Positions 1 through 7,901 of a stretch of DNA of 17,138 nucleotides are shown one piece after another. The translations under genes and the position numbers were made by a program. The stretch is from the NCBI GenBank assembly GCA_964650685.1, contig CAZYUW010000122.1, positions 1 through 17,138 on the forward strand, written 5' to 3'. The notes under the pieces were generated by a model. That model was not told where the DNA came from. It did no database searches and saw only the letters and a program-made list of their open reading frames with translations. The stretch's first letter is position 1. Each line of letters opens with the position of its first letter. The DNA is from Nitratifractor sp964650685. GTDB taxonomy: Bacteria > Campylobacterota > Campylobacteria > Campylobacterales > Sulfurovaceae.

Positions 1-564
1 AGAACCCACTCGCATTTTTTCAAGGCCACCGCCCGAAGCAGACTTTTCAGGATCAAAAAACACAAAGAGGACACCGCGGAGGAGAGTGATAACTACCTCT
101 TCGACAGACTCGGCAACTTCTGGAACTTTCTGACGATATTCGTACTGATACTGGTCATTGGGGTGCTAGCCGAACTTTTCGCTGTGGACGGTATGCCCAT
201 AGCGGCCGAAATGGGCATATCTACGGGTCTGGCCGGTCTGATAATCGCGATCATCGCCGTCGCTCCCGAGATCACTACCGCCATCAAAGCGGCCAGAGAA
301 GACGAGATACAAAGAGTCATCAATATAGCCATGGGTGCTTCGACGGTATCTATAATGCTCACCGTCCCGATATTGATGGCACTGGCCTATTTCAACTCCA
401 TTGAATTGACGCTCGATTTCAACGCCTTCCAGGTAGGAGCTCTGATACTGACCATCATACTGGCCTGGAAGACGACAGACGATGGAGAAACCAACTATTT
501 CGAAGGGATATCACACCTGATGTTCTTTACGGGCTACGCTATCATAGCCACGCTTTACCACTGA
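1..564 (+). CDS. chaA: ChaA-like Ca2+(Na+)/H+ antiporter, 3' part
   Basis: The frame is open from the first base of the window, so the start lies upstream. The visible 187 residues match the C-terminal half of a CaCA-superfamily cation/proton antiporter: a charged, acidic cytoplasmic linker (about residues 14-35), then about five hydrophobic segments. The second alpha-repeat signature is visible as APEITTAIKAAREDE, followed by INIAMGAST and a leucine/isoleucine-rich helix with a proline. In ChaA the equivalent region is SPE..AA.RAA...LQR..NL.LGSAL. The acidic residue in APE is the expected cation ligand of the family. The end 'GxTNYFEGISHLMFF' also resembles the ChaA C-terminus. Expected role: inner-membrane export of Ca2+ (or Na+/K+) in exchange for protons. 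A likely terminator follows at 583-604, so it is probably not co-transcribed with prs. Another CaCA exchanger subtype is possible. Confidence 0.8.
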   Translation, partial: RTHSHFFKATARSRLFRIKKHKEDTAEESDNYLFDRLGNFWNFLTIFVLILVIGVLAELFAVDGMPIAAEMGISTGLAGLIIAIIAVAPEITTAIKAAREDEIQRVINIAMGASTVSIMLTVPILMALAYFNSIELTLDFNAFQVGALILTIILAWKTTDDGETNYFEGISHLMFFTGYAIIATLYH

Positions 565-582
565 TATGCGATTGCGCGTCAA

Positions 583-616
583 ATCCGGAGTGCTTTCTCT
601 GGATCTTTCGCTTTAT
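583..616 (+). terminator. Probable intrinsic terminator after the antiporter gene
   Basis: ATCCGGAG (583-590) can pair with CTCTGGAT (597-604) as an 8-bp stem with one G-U pair and a 6-nt TGCTTT loop. It is followed by a T-rich but interrupted tract, CTTTCGCTTTATC. It lies 19 nt past the antiporter stop and before the prs start, which is the right place. The tail is weaker than a classical U-run. Confidence 0.45.
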
Positions 617-632
617 CATTATTTGAGTAGAA

Positions 633-638
633 TATGAT
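633..638 (+). promoter_or_regulatory. Candidate -10 box for prs
   Basis: TATGAT lies 27 nt upstream of the prs ATG, in an AT-rich stretch following the probable terminator. No convincing -35 hexamer is seen. Several overlapping AT-rich hexamers (such as GATAAT at 642-647) compete with it, so the exact position is uncertain. Confidence 0.25.
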
Positions 639-665
639 ATCGATAATTCAGAACGAAGGTCACAC

Positions 666-1601
666 ATGAGTAACTATATGCTCTTCTCCGGTACGGCAAA
701 CCCAAAATTGAGTAACGATATCGCAGAATATCTCGACATGCCCCTCGGTGAGGCCGAAATAAAACGCTTCTCTGACGGCGAGATAAGCATCCAGATCGCC
801 GAAAGTGTGCGAGGCAAAGATGTGTTTATCATACAACCCACCTGCGCCCCGGCCAACGCGAACCTGATGGAACTGTTGATCATGACCGATGCCCTCAAGC
901 GCTCTTCGGCCAGATCCATAACCGCAGTGGTTCCCTACTACGGCTATGCCAGACAGGATAGAAAAGCCGCTCCAAGGGTACCTATCTCGGCCAAGCTCGT
1001 TGCCGATATGATGGAGACAGCTGGGATCACCCGTGTGGTGACGGTGGATCTGCATGCTTCGCAGATACAGGGTTTTTTCAATATACCTGTAGACAATCTC
1101 TATGGAGCTATTCTTTTCATAGACTATATCAAATCCAAAAATTTCGAAAATCCTGTGATCGCCTCTCCCGATATAGGAGGAGTGGCCAGAGCAAGATATT
1201 TCGCCAGTCGTCTGGGATTGGATATGGTGATAGTCGACAAACGCAGAGAGAGAGCCAATGTGGCAGAAGTTATGAATATCATCGGAGATGTAGAGGGTAA
1301 GGATGTCATTCTCATAGACGATATGATCGATACGGCGGGAACGATGATAAAAGGAGCCGCGGCACTGAAGAGCAAAGGCGCGAAAAGCGTTATGGCGTGC
1401 TGTACGCACCCTGTCCTCTCCGGTCCCGCGATAGAGAGAATACAAAACGGCGAACTCGACGAGCTCGCGGTCTCGGACACTATCCCGATGAAATCGAAAT
1501 GCGACAAAATAAAAACACTCTCTACCGCAAATATGCTCGGTGAAGTGATAAGACGAGTATGCAACAACGAAAGCGTAAATTCGCTTTTTGAGACCACTTG
1601 A
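666..1601 (+). CDS. prs: Ribose-phosphate pyrophosphokinase (PRPP synthetase)
   Basis: This cytosolic enzyme transfers pyrophosphate from ATP to ribose-5-phosphate to give PRPP, the precursor of purines, pyrimidines, histidine, tryptophan and NAD. At 311 aa it has the normal length of class I bacterial enzymes. Visible motifs are the N-terminal FSGTANP start, FSDGEISIQI (35-44), the flexible loop YYGYARQDRK (91-100), the metal/ATP-binding VDLHASQIQGFF (127-138), the catalytic KRRERAN (192-198) and the PRPP-binding loop DDMIDTAGTM (218-227). The ATG is preceded by a CGAAGG ribosome site about 7 nt upstream. The doxX gene follows after 37 nt on the same strand without a terminator, so the two are probably co-transcribed. 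No key residue is missing. Confidence 0.97.
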   Translation: MSNYMLFSGTANPKLSNDIAEYLDMPLGEAEIKRFSDGEISIQIAESVRGKDVFIIQPTCAPANANLMELLIMTDALKRSSARSITAVVPYYGYARQDRKAAPRVPISAKLVADMMETAGITRVVTVDLHASQIQGFFNIPVDNLYGAILFIDYIKSKNFENPVIASPDIGGVARARYFASRLGLDMVIVDKRRERANVAEVMNIIGDVEGKDVILIDDMIDTAGTMIKGAAALKSKGAKSVMACCTHPVLSGPAIERIQNGELDELAVSDTIPMKSKCDKIKTLSTANMLGEVIRRVCNNESVNSLFETT

Positions 1602-1638
1602 TGACTCTTGATAATTCATCTGACAAAGGAGGATATAG

Positions 1639-2019
1639 TTGCCAAACGAAATAGAGAAGTTTCTGCTTCGCCTCGGAATAGGCGGAGGGCTGCTGGTGCA
1701 CGGCATCGGCAAAATAACCGGTGGAATCGGATATATAGAGAGACTGCTGCATGCGCACAATCTTCCCGAATGGATGGCCTATGGAGTGTATATAGGAGAG
1801 ATAGTGGCCCCAATAGCTCTGATACTTGGGCTCAGAACGAGAATTGCCGCCGGAATCATAGTCGTAAATATGCTCTTCGCGCTGATTCTCGGTTTTGGGA
1901 GTTCGATATTTACCATCCAAAGCGACGGTGGATGGGCCGCGGAGAGTACGATGCTGTATCTGCTCGGAGCGCTCGCCATCGCGATGGGTGGCGGAGGGCG
2001 CATAGGTCTGCGCTGGTAA
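1639..2019 (+). CDS. DoxX family integral membrane protein
   Basis: A 126-aa protein with about four hydrophobic helices (near residues 8-26, 48-66, 68-90 and 103-119). DoxX family hallmarks are the early HGIGK (21-25), GEIVAPIALILGLRTR (53-68) and the adjacent AA followed by a conserved Met (M78). I chose the TTG at 1639 because a near-perfect AAAGGAGG site (1625-1632) lies 6 nt upstream; no ATG fits. DoxX proteins are small membrane proteins. Named members belong to the archaeal thiosulfate:quinone oxidoreductase, and others take part in redox or thiol stress complexes, but most are uncharacterised. Here it sits behind prs and converges on hemE with only 4 bases between the stop codons. The specific substrate cannot be told from sequence. 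Confidence 0.82.
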   Translation: MPNEIEKFLLRLGIGGGLLVHGIGKITGGIGYIERLLHAHNLPEWMAYGVYIGEIVAPIALILGLRTRIAAGIIVVNMLFALILGFGSSIFTIQSDGGWAAESTMLYLLGALAIAMGGGGRIGLRW

Positions 2020-2023
2020 AGGC

Positions 2024-3058
2024 CTATCTGCGGGTTTGGCTTTTGCAGAGCTCTACGAAATATCTTGCGTTTTCTACAGGTATATCGGGTAGTATGCCGT
2101 GTCCGAGATTGAAAATATGTCTGCCGTCTTTCATTATGGTGGCTATGGTTTCCACACTCTCCCTGATGGCATCTTTGGAGTATAGACGGCACGGTTCCAT
2201 ATTGCCCTGAAGAACATATCTCTCCGCGAGTTTCTCTTTGGCGATATCCATGGGCGTTCCCCAGTCTACACCAAATACATCGAACTCGCCGTCGATATCG
2301 TCCAGATAGGCGCCTATGCCTTTTGGAAACATTATAACGGGGATATGGGGGTATTTGGCTTTGATATGGGCGGATATCTCCTTCATATAGCTCCAGCTGA
2401 ATTCGAAATATGCGCTCTTTTCCAGTGCGGCAGCCCAGCTATCGAATATCTGCACCACATCGGCGCCGGCTTCTATCTGCTTTTCGAGATAGTGTTTGAC
2501 GACCTCGGTGACTTTTGCCAAAAGCGTGTGCATAAGCTGTGGATCGGTATATATCAGCTTTTTGACCTGACTGTAGGTTTTGGTGCCCTGACCCTCTATC
2601 ATATATGTGGCAAGCGTCCAGGGAGCGCCGGTGAAACCTATGAGTGCCTTGTCGTCATCGAGTCTTTTTCGAACGATCCTGAGTGTCTCGTATACATACT
2701 CCAGTCTAAGCGCGGCCTCTTCGCCACCGAGAAGAGAATCCACATCCGAAAGCGTCTCTATCGGTTTTTCGAAAACCGGCCCCTCCCCTTTGACGAAATC
2801 GAGAGCCATCCCCATTTCATTGGGAATGACGAGTATATCGCTGAACATAATAGCCGCGTCAACTCCTACAATCTCGACGGGCTGTATAGTAACTTCGGCC
2901 GCCATTTCCGGATTGTGACACAGATTCAGAAAATTTCCCGCCTTTTGCCTTACCTCCATATATTCGGGCAGATAGCGACCTGCCTGACGCATCATCCACA
3001 CCGGAGTATAGGGGGTCGGACGCCCAAAACACGCATCTACAAATATCCTGGATCCCAT
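2024..3058 (-). CDS. hemE: Uroporphyrinogen decarboxylase
   Basis: HemE removes four carboxyl groups from uroporphyrinogen III to form coproporphyrinogen III in haem synthesis; it is a cytosolic homodimer. The 344-aa length is normal. The signature PVWMMRQAGRYLPEY spans 19-33, the catalytic Asp is D74 in MFSDILVIP, and the second signature GFTGAPWTLATYMIEG spans 141-156 with its conserved Tyr at 152. FDSWAAALE and the C-terminal NLGHGILPDIPVENA are also present. The ATG overlaps the stop of the upstream yqhA-like gene by one base (TGATG), so hemE is the last gene of the gyrA-asd-yqhA-hemE unit and is probably translationally coupled. It converges on doxX, with no room for a separate terminator between them. 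Confidence 0.97.
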   Translation of the reverse strand: MGSRIFVDACFGRPTPYTPVWMMRQAGRYLPEYMEVRQKAGNFLNLCHNPEMAAEVTIQPVEIVGVDAAIMFSDILVIPNEMGMALDFVKGEGPVFEKPIETLSDVDSLLGGEEAALRLEYVYETLRIVRKRLDDDKALIGFTGAPWTLATYMIEGQGTKTYSQVKKLIYTDPQLMHTLLAKVTEVVKHYLEKQIEAGADVVQIFDSWAAALEKSAYFEFSWSYMKEISAHIKAKYPHIPVIMFPKGIGAYLDDIDGEFDVFGVDWGTPMDIAKEKLAERYVLQGNMEPCRLYSKDAIRESVETIATIMKDGRHIFNLGHGILPDIPVENARYFVELCKSQTRR

Positions 3059-3624
3059 CAGTGTTCACCACCTTTGTGCATAAAATAAAAAGAAAGAGCC
3101 AAAGCGAGAATCGCGGCGGCAAGCGTCAACATATCCAGCGCATTGTCATAGGAGGTATGCATCGCTCTCTTGAAGAACCCCACTATCAGCACCATGATTA
3201 TGACTTTCGCAAGTTTGTCTTTGAGCTCATCCAGAGAGTGAATCTCGAGTATTCTCGAGGCAGCACTCCTCTCTGCGACATCGATCTTGGATATGAACAG
3301 CTCATAAAGACCGAAACCGAATATAAAAAGCACTATGGCTATCAGATACAGATCGACCGCTCCGATGAGATCGCTCACTATCGTCTCATGAAAATCGTTG
3401 CTGTGCACTCCCCCGACATATGTATCGAAAACGGTGGCGGCTACATGCCATATATCGACACTGGCGACTATGAAAAGTGCTATCCCGCCTATCATACTGA
3501 ATATTACAGCCAAAAGAACGAAGAATCGTGTACCCCACAATACATTCTCAAAAATCGTCTCAACAATGGACTGATTGGCTCTGTCCATAGCGAGATGCTC
3601 CTCTTCGGTATGCAGCTCTTTCAT
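3058..3624 (-). CDS. YqhA / UPF0114 family membrane protein
   Basis: A 188-aa protein with about four predicted membrane helices (roughly 33-55, 88-112, 139-155 and 163-182) and an acidic, His-containing N-terminus. Family resemblance to UPF0114 (PF03350, E. coli YqhA) is clearest in the second helix and its exit, FGLYELFISKID, and in LEIHSLDELKDKLAKVIIM before helix 3. The function of this family is not established. The ATG directly follows the asd stop codon (TAGATG), and its ribosome site GAGGAGGATG lies inside the end of asd. It therefore belongs to the gyrA-asd-hemE operon and is coupled on both sides. Confidence 0.85.
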   Translation of the reverse strand: MKELHTEEEHLAMDRANQSIVETIFENVLWGTRFFVLLAVIFSMIGGIALFIVASVDIWHVAATVFDTYVGGVHSNDFHETIVSDLIGAVDLYLIAIVLFIFGFGLYELFISKIDVAERSAASRILEIHSLDELKDKLAKVIIMVLIVGFFKRAMHTSYDNALDMLTLAAAILALALSFYFMHKGGEH

Positions 3625-4665
3625 CTACACATCCTCCTCTTCAATCCACTTCTGGGCTATTCTTACCGCATTAGTAGCGGCTCCCACCCGTATCTGATCG
3701 GCCACCACCCACATATGCAGTATATTTTGGGCGCTGATATCTTTCCTAATACGACCCACGAAAGTGATATCGGTATCGGTAGCCGTTATCGGCATGGGGT
3801 ACACCCCGCTCTGGAGATCGTCGAGTACCTCCACATCGGGGAAAGAATCCAGCGCGGCTCTGCATCTATCCACATCGACATCCACTTCGGAAGGAAATGT
3901 GACAGTTATAGACTCACTGTGACTGCGCAGCACGGGAACCCTGACGCAAGTGGCACTGACGGCGATATCGGAGTGCATGATCTTGTTGGTTTCGTCGACC
4001 ATTTTCATCTCCTCCTTCGTATAGCCATTCTCCTGAGCTCTGTCTATATGGGGGATGACATTCAGGGCTATCTGATGCATGAACGCTTCGTGAGCACTCT
4101 CGTCCAGCCTGAACGCGAAAAAATCCTGCATCTGCCTAACCAGCTCTTCCATGCCGCTTTTTCCTGCACCGCTTGTCGCCTGATAGGTACTGACATCTAC
4201 CCGCTCTATACCGCCATAGAGATCGTAGAGAGGTTTGAGCGCCAATACCATCTGGATCGTAGAGCAGTTGGGATTGGCTATGATACCGCTCTCTCGCCAC
4301 TTAGCTATATCCTGGGGGTTGACCTCTGGCACAACGAGAGGCACCTCCGGATCCATGCGGAAATGGGATGTGTTGTCTATGACAAGCGCACCGGCCTCTA
4401 CAGCATACTTCGCGTACCTGGCGGATATGCTGCCGCCCGCGCTGAAAAAAGCTATATCTATCTCACGGTTTTCAAAAGAGCTTTCGCTCAACTCCTCTAT
4501 GCGATAACTCCTGCCCTGACACTCTATCTCCTCACCAGCGGTACGGGAGCTGGCCAGAGGGAGAATCTCGTTGATCGGAAACTCTCTCTCTTCGAGTATC
4601 CTGAATATCTCTTCTCCTACGGCTCCACTGGCTCCGACTACGGCTATATTGAATTTTCTGCTCAT
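3625..4665 (-). CDS. asd: Aspartate-semialdehyde dehydrogenase
   Basis: Asd reduces L-aspartyl-4-phosphate with NADPH to aspartate semialdehyde, the branch point to lysine/diaminopimelate, threonine and methionine. The 346-aa length fits. The dinucleotide-binding GASGAVG spans 11-17, SAGGSIS is near 75-81, the catalytic Cys is C134 in NPNCST, the substrate motif is TYQATSGAGKSG (160-171), and the catalytic His is H249 in RVPVLRSHSE. The gene starts with an ATG that overlaps the gyrA stop by 4 bases (ATGA) and ends directly against the next gene. In the Campylobacter genomes I remember, asd also lies downstream of gyrA but with flgR and other genes between; here they are adjacent. Confidence 0.97.
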   Translation of the reverse strand: MSRKFNIAVVGASGAVGEEIFRILEEREFPINEILPLASSRTAGEEIECQGRSYRIEELSESSFENREIDIAFFSAGGSISARYAKYAVEAGALVIDNTSHFRMDPEVPLVVPEVNPQDIAKWRESGIIANPNCSTIQMVLALKPLYDLYGGIERVDVSTYQATSGAGKSGMEELVRQMQDFFAFRLDESAHEAFMHQIALNVIPHIDRAQENGYTKEEMKMVDETNKIMHSDIAVSATCVRVPVLRSHSESITVTFPSEVDVDVDRCRAALDSFPDVEVLDDLQSGVYPMPITATDTDITFVGRIRKDISAQNILHMWVVADQIRVGAATNAVRIAQKWIEEEDV

Positions 4666-7154
4666 AGACTCAGTCCCCCGGTTTCGTTTTCAATCTCTCC
4701 GTTTTCGTCGCTCTCGCTCTCCTCTTTGGGGCATTTGGCTATACTTACCACTCTGTCCTTTCCTTCGACATTGACTATCTTGACACCGGATGTGTTTCTT
4801 CCCGCCTTTCTGATACTCTGCATATCGGTCCTGATCATCTTGCCGGCACTGGTCAGACACATGAGATCCTTGTCCTCCTCGACGAAGACCACTCCTACCA
4901 CATCTCCGGTTTTGGGAGTCAGCTTCATGGATATGACCCCTTTGCCGGCACGACTTTGCTCTCTGTATTCGCTGGCCGTGGTTCTCTTGCCCAGGCCCTT
5001 CTCGCTGACTATGAGTATCTCGTCATCCTCGTTTTCTATGGTCGTGGCTCCGCATACGAAGTCGGAATCTATCTTGAACTTGATTGCCGTCACGCCTCTG
5101 GCGACTCTGCCTATCTCACGCACATCCTCGATAGGAAAGCGTATACACATACCCTTTTTCGTCACCACGAATATCCATTTCGTTTCGGGCAGCACGATCT
5201 TGGTATCTATGAGAACATCGTCTTCATCCAGGTTGATGGCTTTTACGCCGGTACTTCGGATATTGGAGTATTCGCTCAGTTTGGTTCTTTTGACGATACC
5301 GTTTTTTGTAAAGAAAAGCAGACTTTTGTCTTCGCCGAAATCGGTCGTGGGTATGACAGCCATGATCTTTTCATCTTTTTTGAGATTGATCAGATTGACG
5401 ACCGCTTTGCCTTTGGCCGCCCTGCTTCCTTCTGGAATCCTGTAGACCTTCAACCAGTACAGTTGCCCCAGATCGGTTACGAACATAAGCGTATCGTGCG
5501 TATTGGAGATGAAAAACTTCTCGATGAAATCGTCTTCGTATGTCGTGACAGCGGTTTTGCCTTTGCCTCCTCTTCTCTGTTTCTCGTAGAGTTTGACAGG
5601 AACGCGTTTGACATATCCCCTGTGGGTTATCGTCACGACCATAGGTTCGTTCGGAATGAGATCCTCTATATCTATATCGTCGTAATCGTCCACTATCTCG
5701 GTGCGTCTCTCGTCTCCAAAGAGCCCTTTGAGTTCCAGCAGCTCCTCTTTGATGATCTCGACGATCTTCTCTTCACTCTTGAGTATCCCTTCCAGATAGG
5801 CGATGGTTTTGAGCAGCTCGGCCAGCTCGTTTTCTATCTTTTCTATCTCGAGGCCGGTCAGGCGTCTGAGCCTCATCTCCAGAATCGCTCTCGCCTGGAT
5901 CTCACTGAGATCGAAACGCCCCATCAGGCTCTCTCTGGCTTCCGAATCGTCACCGCTCGCCCTGATGATCCTGATAACCTCGTCTATATTGTCGACGGCT
6001 ATCTTTAGACCTTCGAGTATGTGGGCTCTGGCTCTCGCCTTTTCCAGGTCGAATATCGTACGGCGGATAATGACGGTCTTGCGATGGTTGACGAAAAGAT
6101 CCAACAGCTCACCCAAATTGAAGATTTTCGGCTCCTTGTTGACGATGGCCAGCATGATAATGCCGAATGTGGTCTGCATCTGGGTGGATTTGAAGAGATT
6201 GTTCAGCACTATCTCGCTCATGGCATCACGCTTGAGCTCGATCACCACCCTGATTCCTTCACGGTCGGATTCGTCTCTTATTTCGCTGATTCCCTCTATC
6301 TGCTTATCTTTTACGAGTTGGGCTATATTTTCGATCAGGCGCGCTTTGTTCACCTGGTACGGCAGCTCGTCAACCACGATGGCCTCTTTGCTCTTGTGCT
6401 GCTCTATATGTGTCTTGGCCCGTATCTTGATACGACCTCTACCGCTCTCATACGCGTCTATGATCCCCTTTTTGCCGAATATAACGCCTCCGGTAGGGAA
6501 ATCGGGTCCCTTGATGACACTCATCAACTCCTCTACCGAGGCGTCGGGATTGTCTATGCGCATCAATATGGCATCCACGAGCTCGTCGAGTCTGTGAGGG
6601 GGTATATTGGTAGCCATTCCGACAGCTATACCGGAGGAGCCGTTCAAGAGCAGATTTGGGACCCTGCTGGGCAGAACATCGGGTTCGCTCATACTGTCGT
6701 CGTAGTTGGGTATGTAATCTACCGTATCTTTATCTATGTCTCTGAGAAGCTCTTCGGCGAGTCTGGTCATCCTCGCTTCGGTATACCTCATCGCCGCCGC
6801 GTTGTCCCCATCTATGGAGCCGAAGTTCCCCTGACCATCCACGAGAGGTATCCTCATCGAAAAGTCTTGAGCCATCCTTACCAGCGCGTCGTATACGGCA
6901 GTATCTCCATGCGGATGGTATTTACCTATTACATCCCCCACGATCCTTGCGGATTTTTTGTATGCCGCGCGATGCGTCAGATTTAACTCGTTCATCGCGA
7001 ACAGTATACGCCTGTGTACCGGTTTGAGACCGTCTCTGGCATCCGGCAGTGCCCGTCCGATTATAACACTCATCGAATAGTCCAGATAACTTCCCTGGAT
7101 ACTCTCCTCTATGAGTATCTTTTCCACCTGGTCGTTTTCGAACAGATCGTTCAT
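4662..7154 (-). CDS. gyrA: DNA gyrase subunit A
   Basis: GyrA is the DNA-breaking and rejoining subunit of the A2B2 gyrase, which introduces negative supercoils using ATP hydrolysed by GyrB. I place the start at the ATG at 7154 (830 aa) because AAGGAG stands 5-6 nt upstream; an ATG 21 nt earlier has no such site. The N-terminal part has SYLDYSMSVIIGRALPDARDG (from residue 22) and the catalytic Tyr, Y124 in AAMRYTEARM. The GyrA box QRRGGKG (526-532) opens the DNA-wrapping beta-pinwheel domain and distinguishes gyrase from ParC. The C-terminus is an acidic Glu/Asp/Asn-rich tail. The resistance-determining region reads GKYHPHGDTAVYD, with Thr at the position of E. coli Ser83 and Asp at that of Asp87. 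First gene of a unit with asd, the yqhA-like gene and hemE. Confidence 0.98.
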   Translation of the reverse strand: MNDLFENDQVEKILIEESIQGSYLDYSMSVIIGRALPDARDGLKPVHRRILFAMNELNLTHRAAYKKSARIVGDVIGKYHPHGDTAVYDALVRMAQDFSMRIPLVDGQGNFGSIDGDNAAAMRYTEARMTRLAEELLRDIDKDTVDYIPNYDDSMSEPDVLPSRVPNLLLNGSSGIAVGMATNIPPHRLDELVDAILMRIDNPDASVEELMSVIKGPDFPTGGVIFGKKGIIDAYESGRGRIKIRAKTHIEQHKSKEAIVVDELPYQVNKARLIENIAQLVKDKQIEGISEIRDESDREGIRVVIELKRDAMSEIVLNNLFKSTQMQTTFGIIMLAIVNKEPKIFNLGELLDLFVNHRKTVIIRRTIFDLEKARARAHILEGLKIAVDNIDEVIRIIRASGDDSEARESLMGRFDLSEIQARAILEMRLRRLTGLEIEKIENELAELLKTIAYLEGILKSEEKIVEIIKEELLELKGLFGDERRTEIVDDYDDIDIEDLIPNEPMVVTITHRGYVKRVPVKLYEKQRRGGKGKTAVTTYEDDFIEKFFISNTHDTLMFVTDLGQLYWLKVYRIPEGSRAAKGKAVVNLINLKKDEKIMAVIPTTDFGEDKSLLFFTKNGIVKRTKLSEYSNIRSTGVKAINLDEDDVLIDTKIVLPETKWIFVVTKKGMCIRFPIEDVREIGRVARGVTAIKFKIDSDFVCGATTIENEDDEILIVSEKGLGKRTTASEYREQSRAGKGVISMKLTPKTGDVVGVVFVEEDKDLMCLTSAGKMIRTDMQSIRKAGRNTSGVKIVNVEGKDRVVSIAKCPKEESESDENGEIENETGGLSL

Positions 7155-7219
7155 GCCACTCCTTGCGTATTTCACCCCGTTTCGAACTGACTGATAGAAT
7201 GGGTGATAAAATAAGGGAT

Positions 7220-7225
7220 ATTATA
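7220..7225 (-). promoter_or_regulatory. -10 box of the gyrA-asd-yqhA-hemE promoter
   Basis: A perfect TATAAT on the minus strand, placing transcription start near 7213 and giving a leader of about 59 nt before the gyrA ATG. It lies in the 108-bp gap between tcdA and gyrA. No clear -35 hexamer is seen, which is usual for this phylum. The box lies inside a 13-bp palindrome, GGATATAATATCC (7216-7228). Confidence 0.5.
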
Positions 7226-7262
7226 TCCAAGAGGAGATAAAGATAGAGTGAAATGCAAAAAA

Positions 7263-7901
7263 CTAATTCTTCAAAATCATCTTTACCGCCTCAGAACATA
7301 TCATCAGACCGAATGTTCCCGTTACACCTACAAAACTGCCTCTATTGCCTGCAACGGTTGGCTCCGGCGAGTAAACCACTCTGAACTCTTCAGAGAAAGC
7401 GCTTTTTCTGAGTTCGTTTCTGAGTTTCCTACCCAAAGCGTCGCCATGGCTTCGCCATATGCTGTCGGACCTCACCATGGAGGCGTCCACTCTACCGGCG
7501 GACCCGAGAGACATGATCAGTTTCTCATGACATTTTTTGGCTATCTCTATCTTTACTCTGGTCGTATCGGAGGCATCCACGACAACATCGTACGGATCGA
7601 AATCGAACGATTCGACCCATTCGATATCCATCCTGGTTCTGATAGTTTCTATACCTGGATACAGCCCGGAAAGAGTCGTGACTTTGCATGCACCTACAGC
7701 GTCGGATCCTATCTGTCTGTTTCTGTTACTCTCCTCGTATATATCGTAATCGACGATCGTTATACGACCTATACCACTGCGATAGAGGCAATCCAGGACA
7801 TAGCTGCCGACACCACCGACTCCAAGAACGATAACACCAGCACTTTGGAGTTTTTCGAAAGCCTCCCCTCCGAAGAGCTCCCTACATCTGTCGAATCTCA
7901 C
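7263..7901 (-). CDS. tcdA: TcdA-like tRNA threonylcarbamoyladenosine dehydratase (ThiF/E1 family)
   Basis: An E1-like adenylating enzyme predicted to activate the carboxyl group of t6A37 in tRNA with ATP and cyclise it to ct6A. Seen: nucleotide-binding LGVGGVGSYVLD (26-37), D51 and the NRNRQI segment (59-64), the conserved VVVDASDTTRVK region (106-117), SLGSAGRVD (131-139), then a VVYSPE and a VTGTFGL motif near the end. The last three match TcdA/YgdL rather than MoeB or ThiF, and no CxxC zinc pairs are seen. I set the start at the GTG at 7901, which overlaps the surE stop (GTGA) and has GAGGG 6 nt upstream; the ATG at 7973 would overlap surE by 76 nt. That gives 212 aa, shorter than E. coli TcdA (about 268). 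Confidence 0.82.
   Translation of the reverse strand: MRFDRCRELFGGEAFEKLQSAGVIVLGVGGVGSYVLDCLYRSGIGRITIVDYDIYEESNRNRQIGSDAVGACKVTTLSGLYPGIETIRTRMDIEWVESFDFDPYDVVVDASDTTRVKIEIAKKCHEKLIMSLGSAGRVDASMVRSDSIWRSHGDALGRKLRNELRKSAFSEEFRVVYSPEPTVAGNRGSFVGVTGTFGLMICSEAVKMILKN

Noticed and set aside
660..1760. A 366-codon open frame antisense to prs
   Set aside because: prs is a clear full-length enzyme on the + strand; the antisense product shows no domain and runs into doxX.
3061..5445. A 794-codon open frame on the + strand antisense to the yqhA-like gene, asd and part of gyrA
   Set aside because: It crosses two real gene boundaries on the opposite strand, has no ribosome site, and its product is rich in His/Tyr/Arg like other antisense shadows here. 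The minus-strand genes are unmistakable.
7231..7262. Terminator after tcdA
   Set aside because: A TTTTTT run follows the tcdA stop on the minus strand but there is no GC-rich stem before it.
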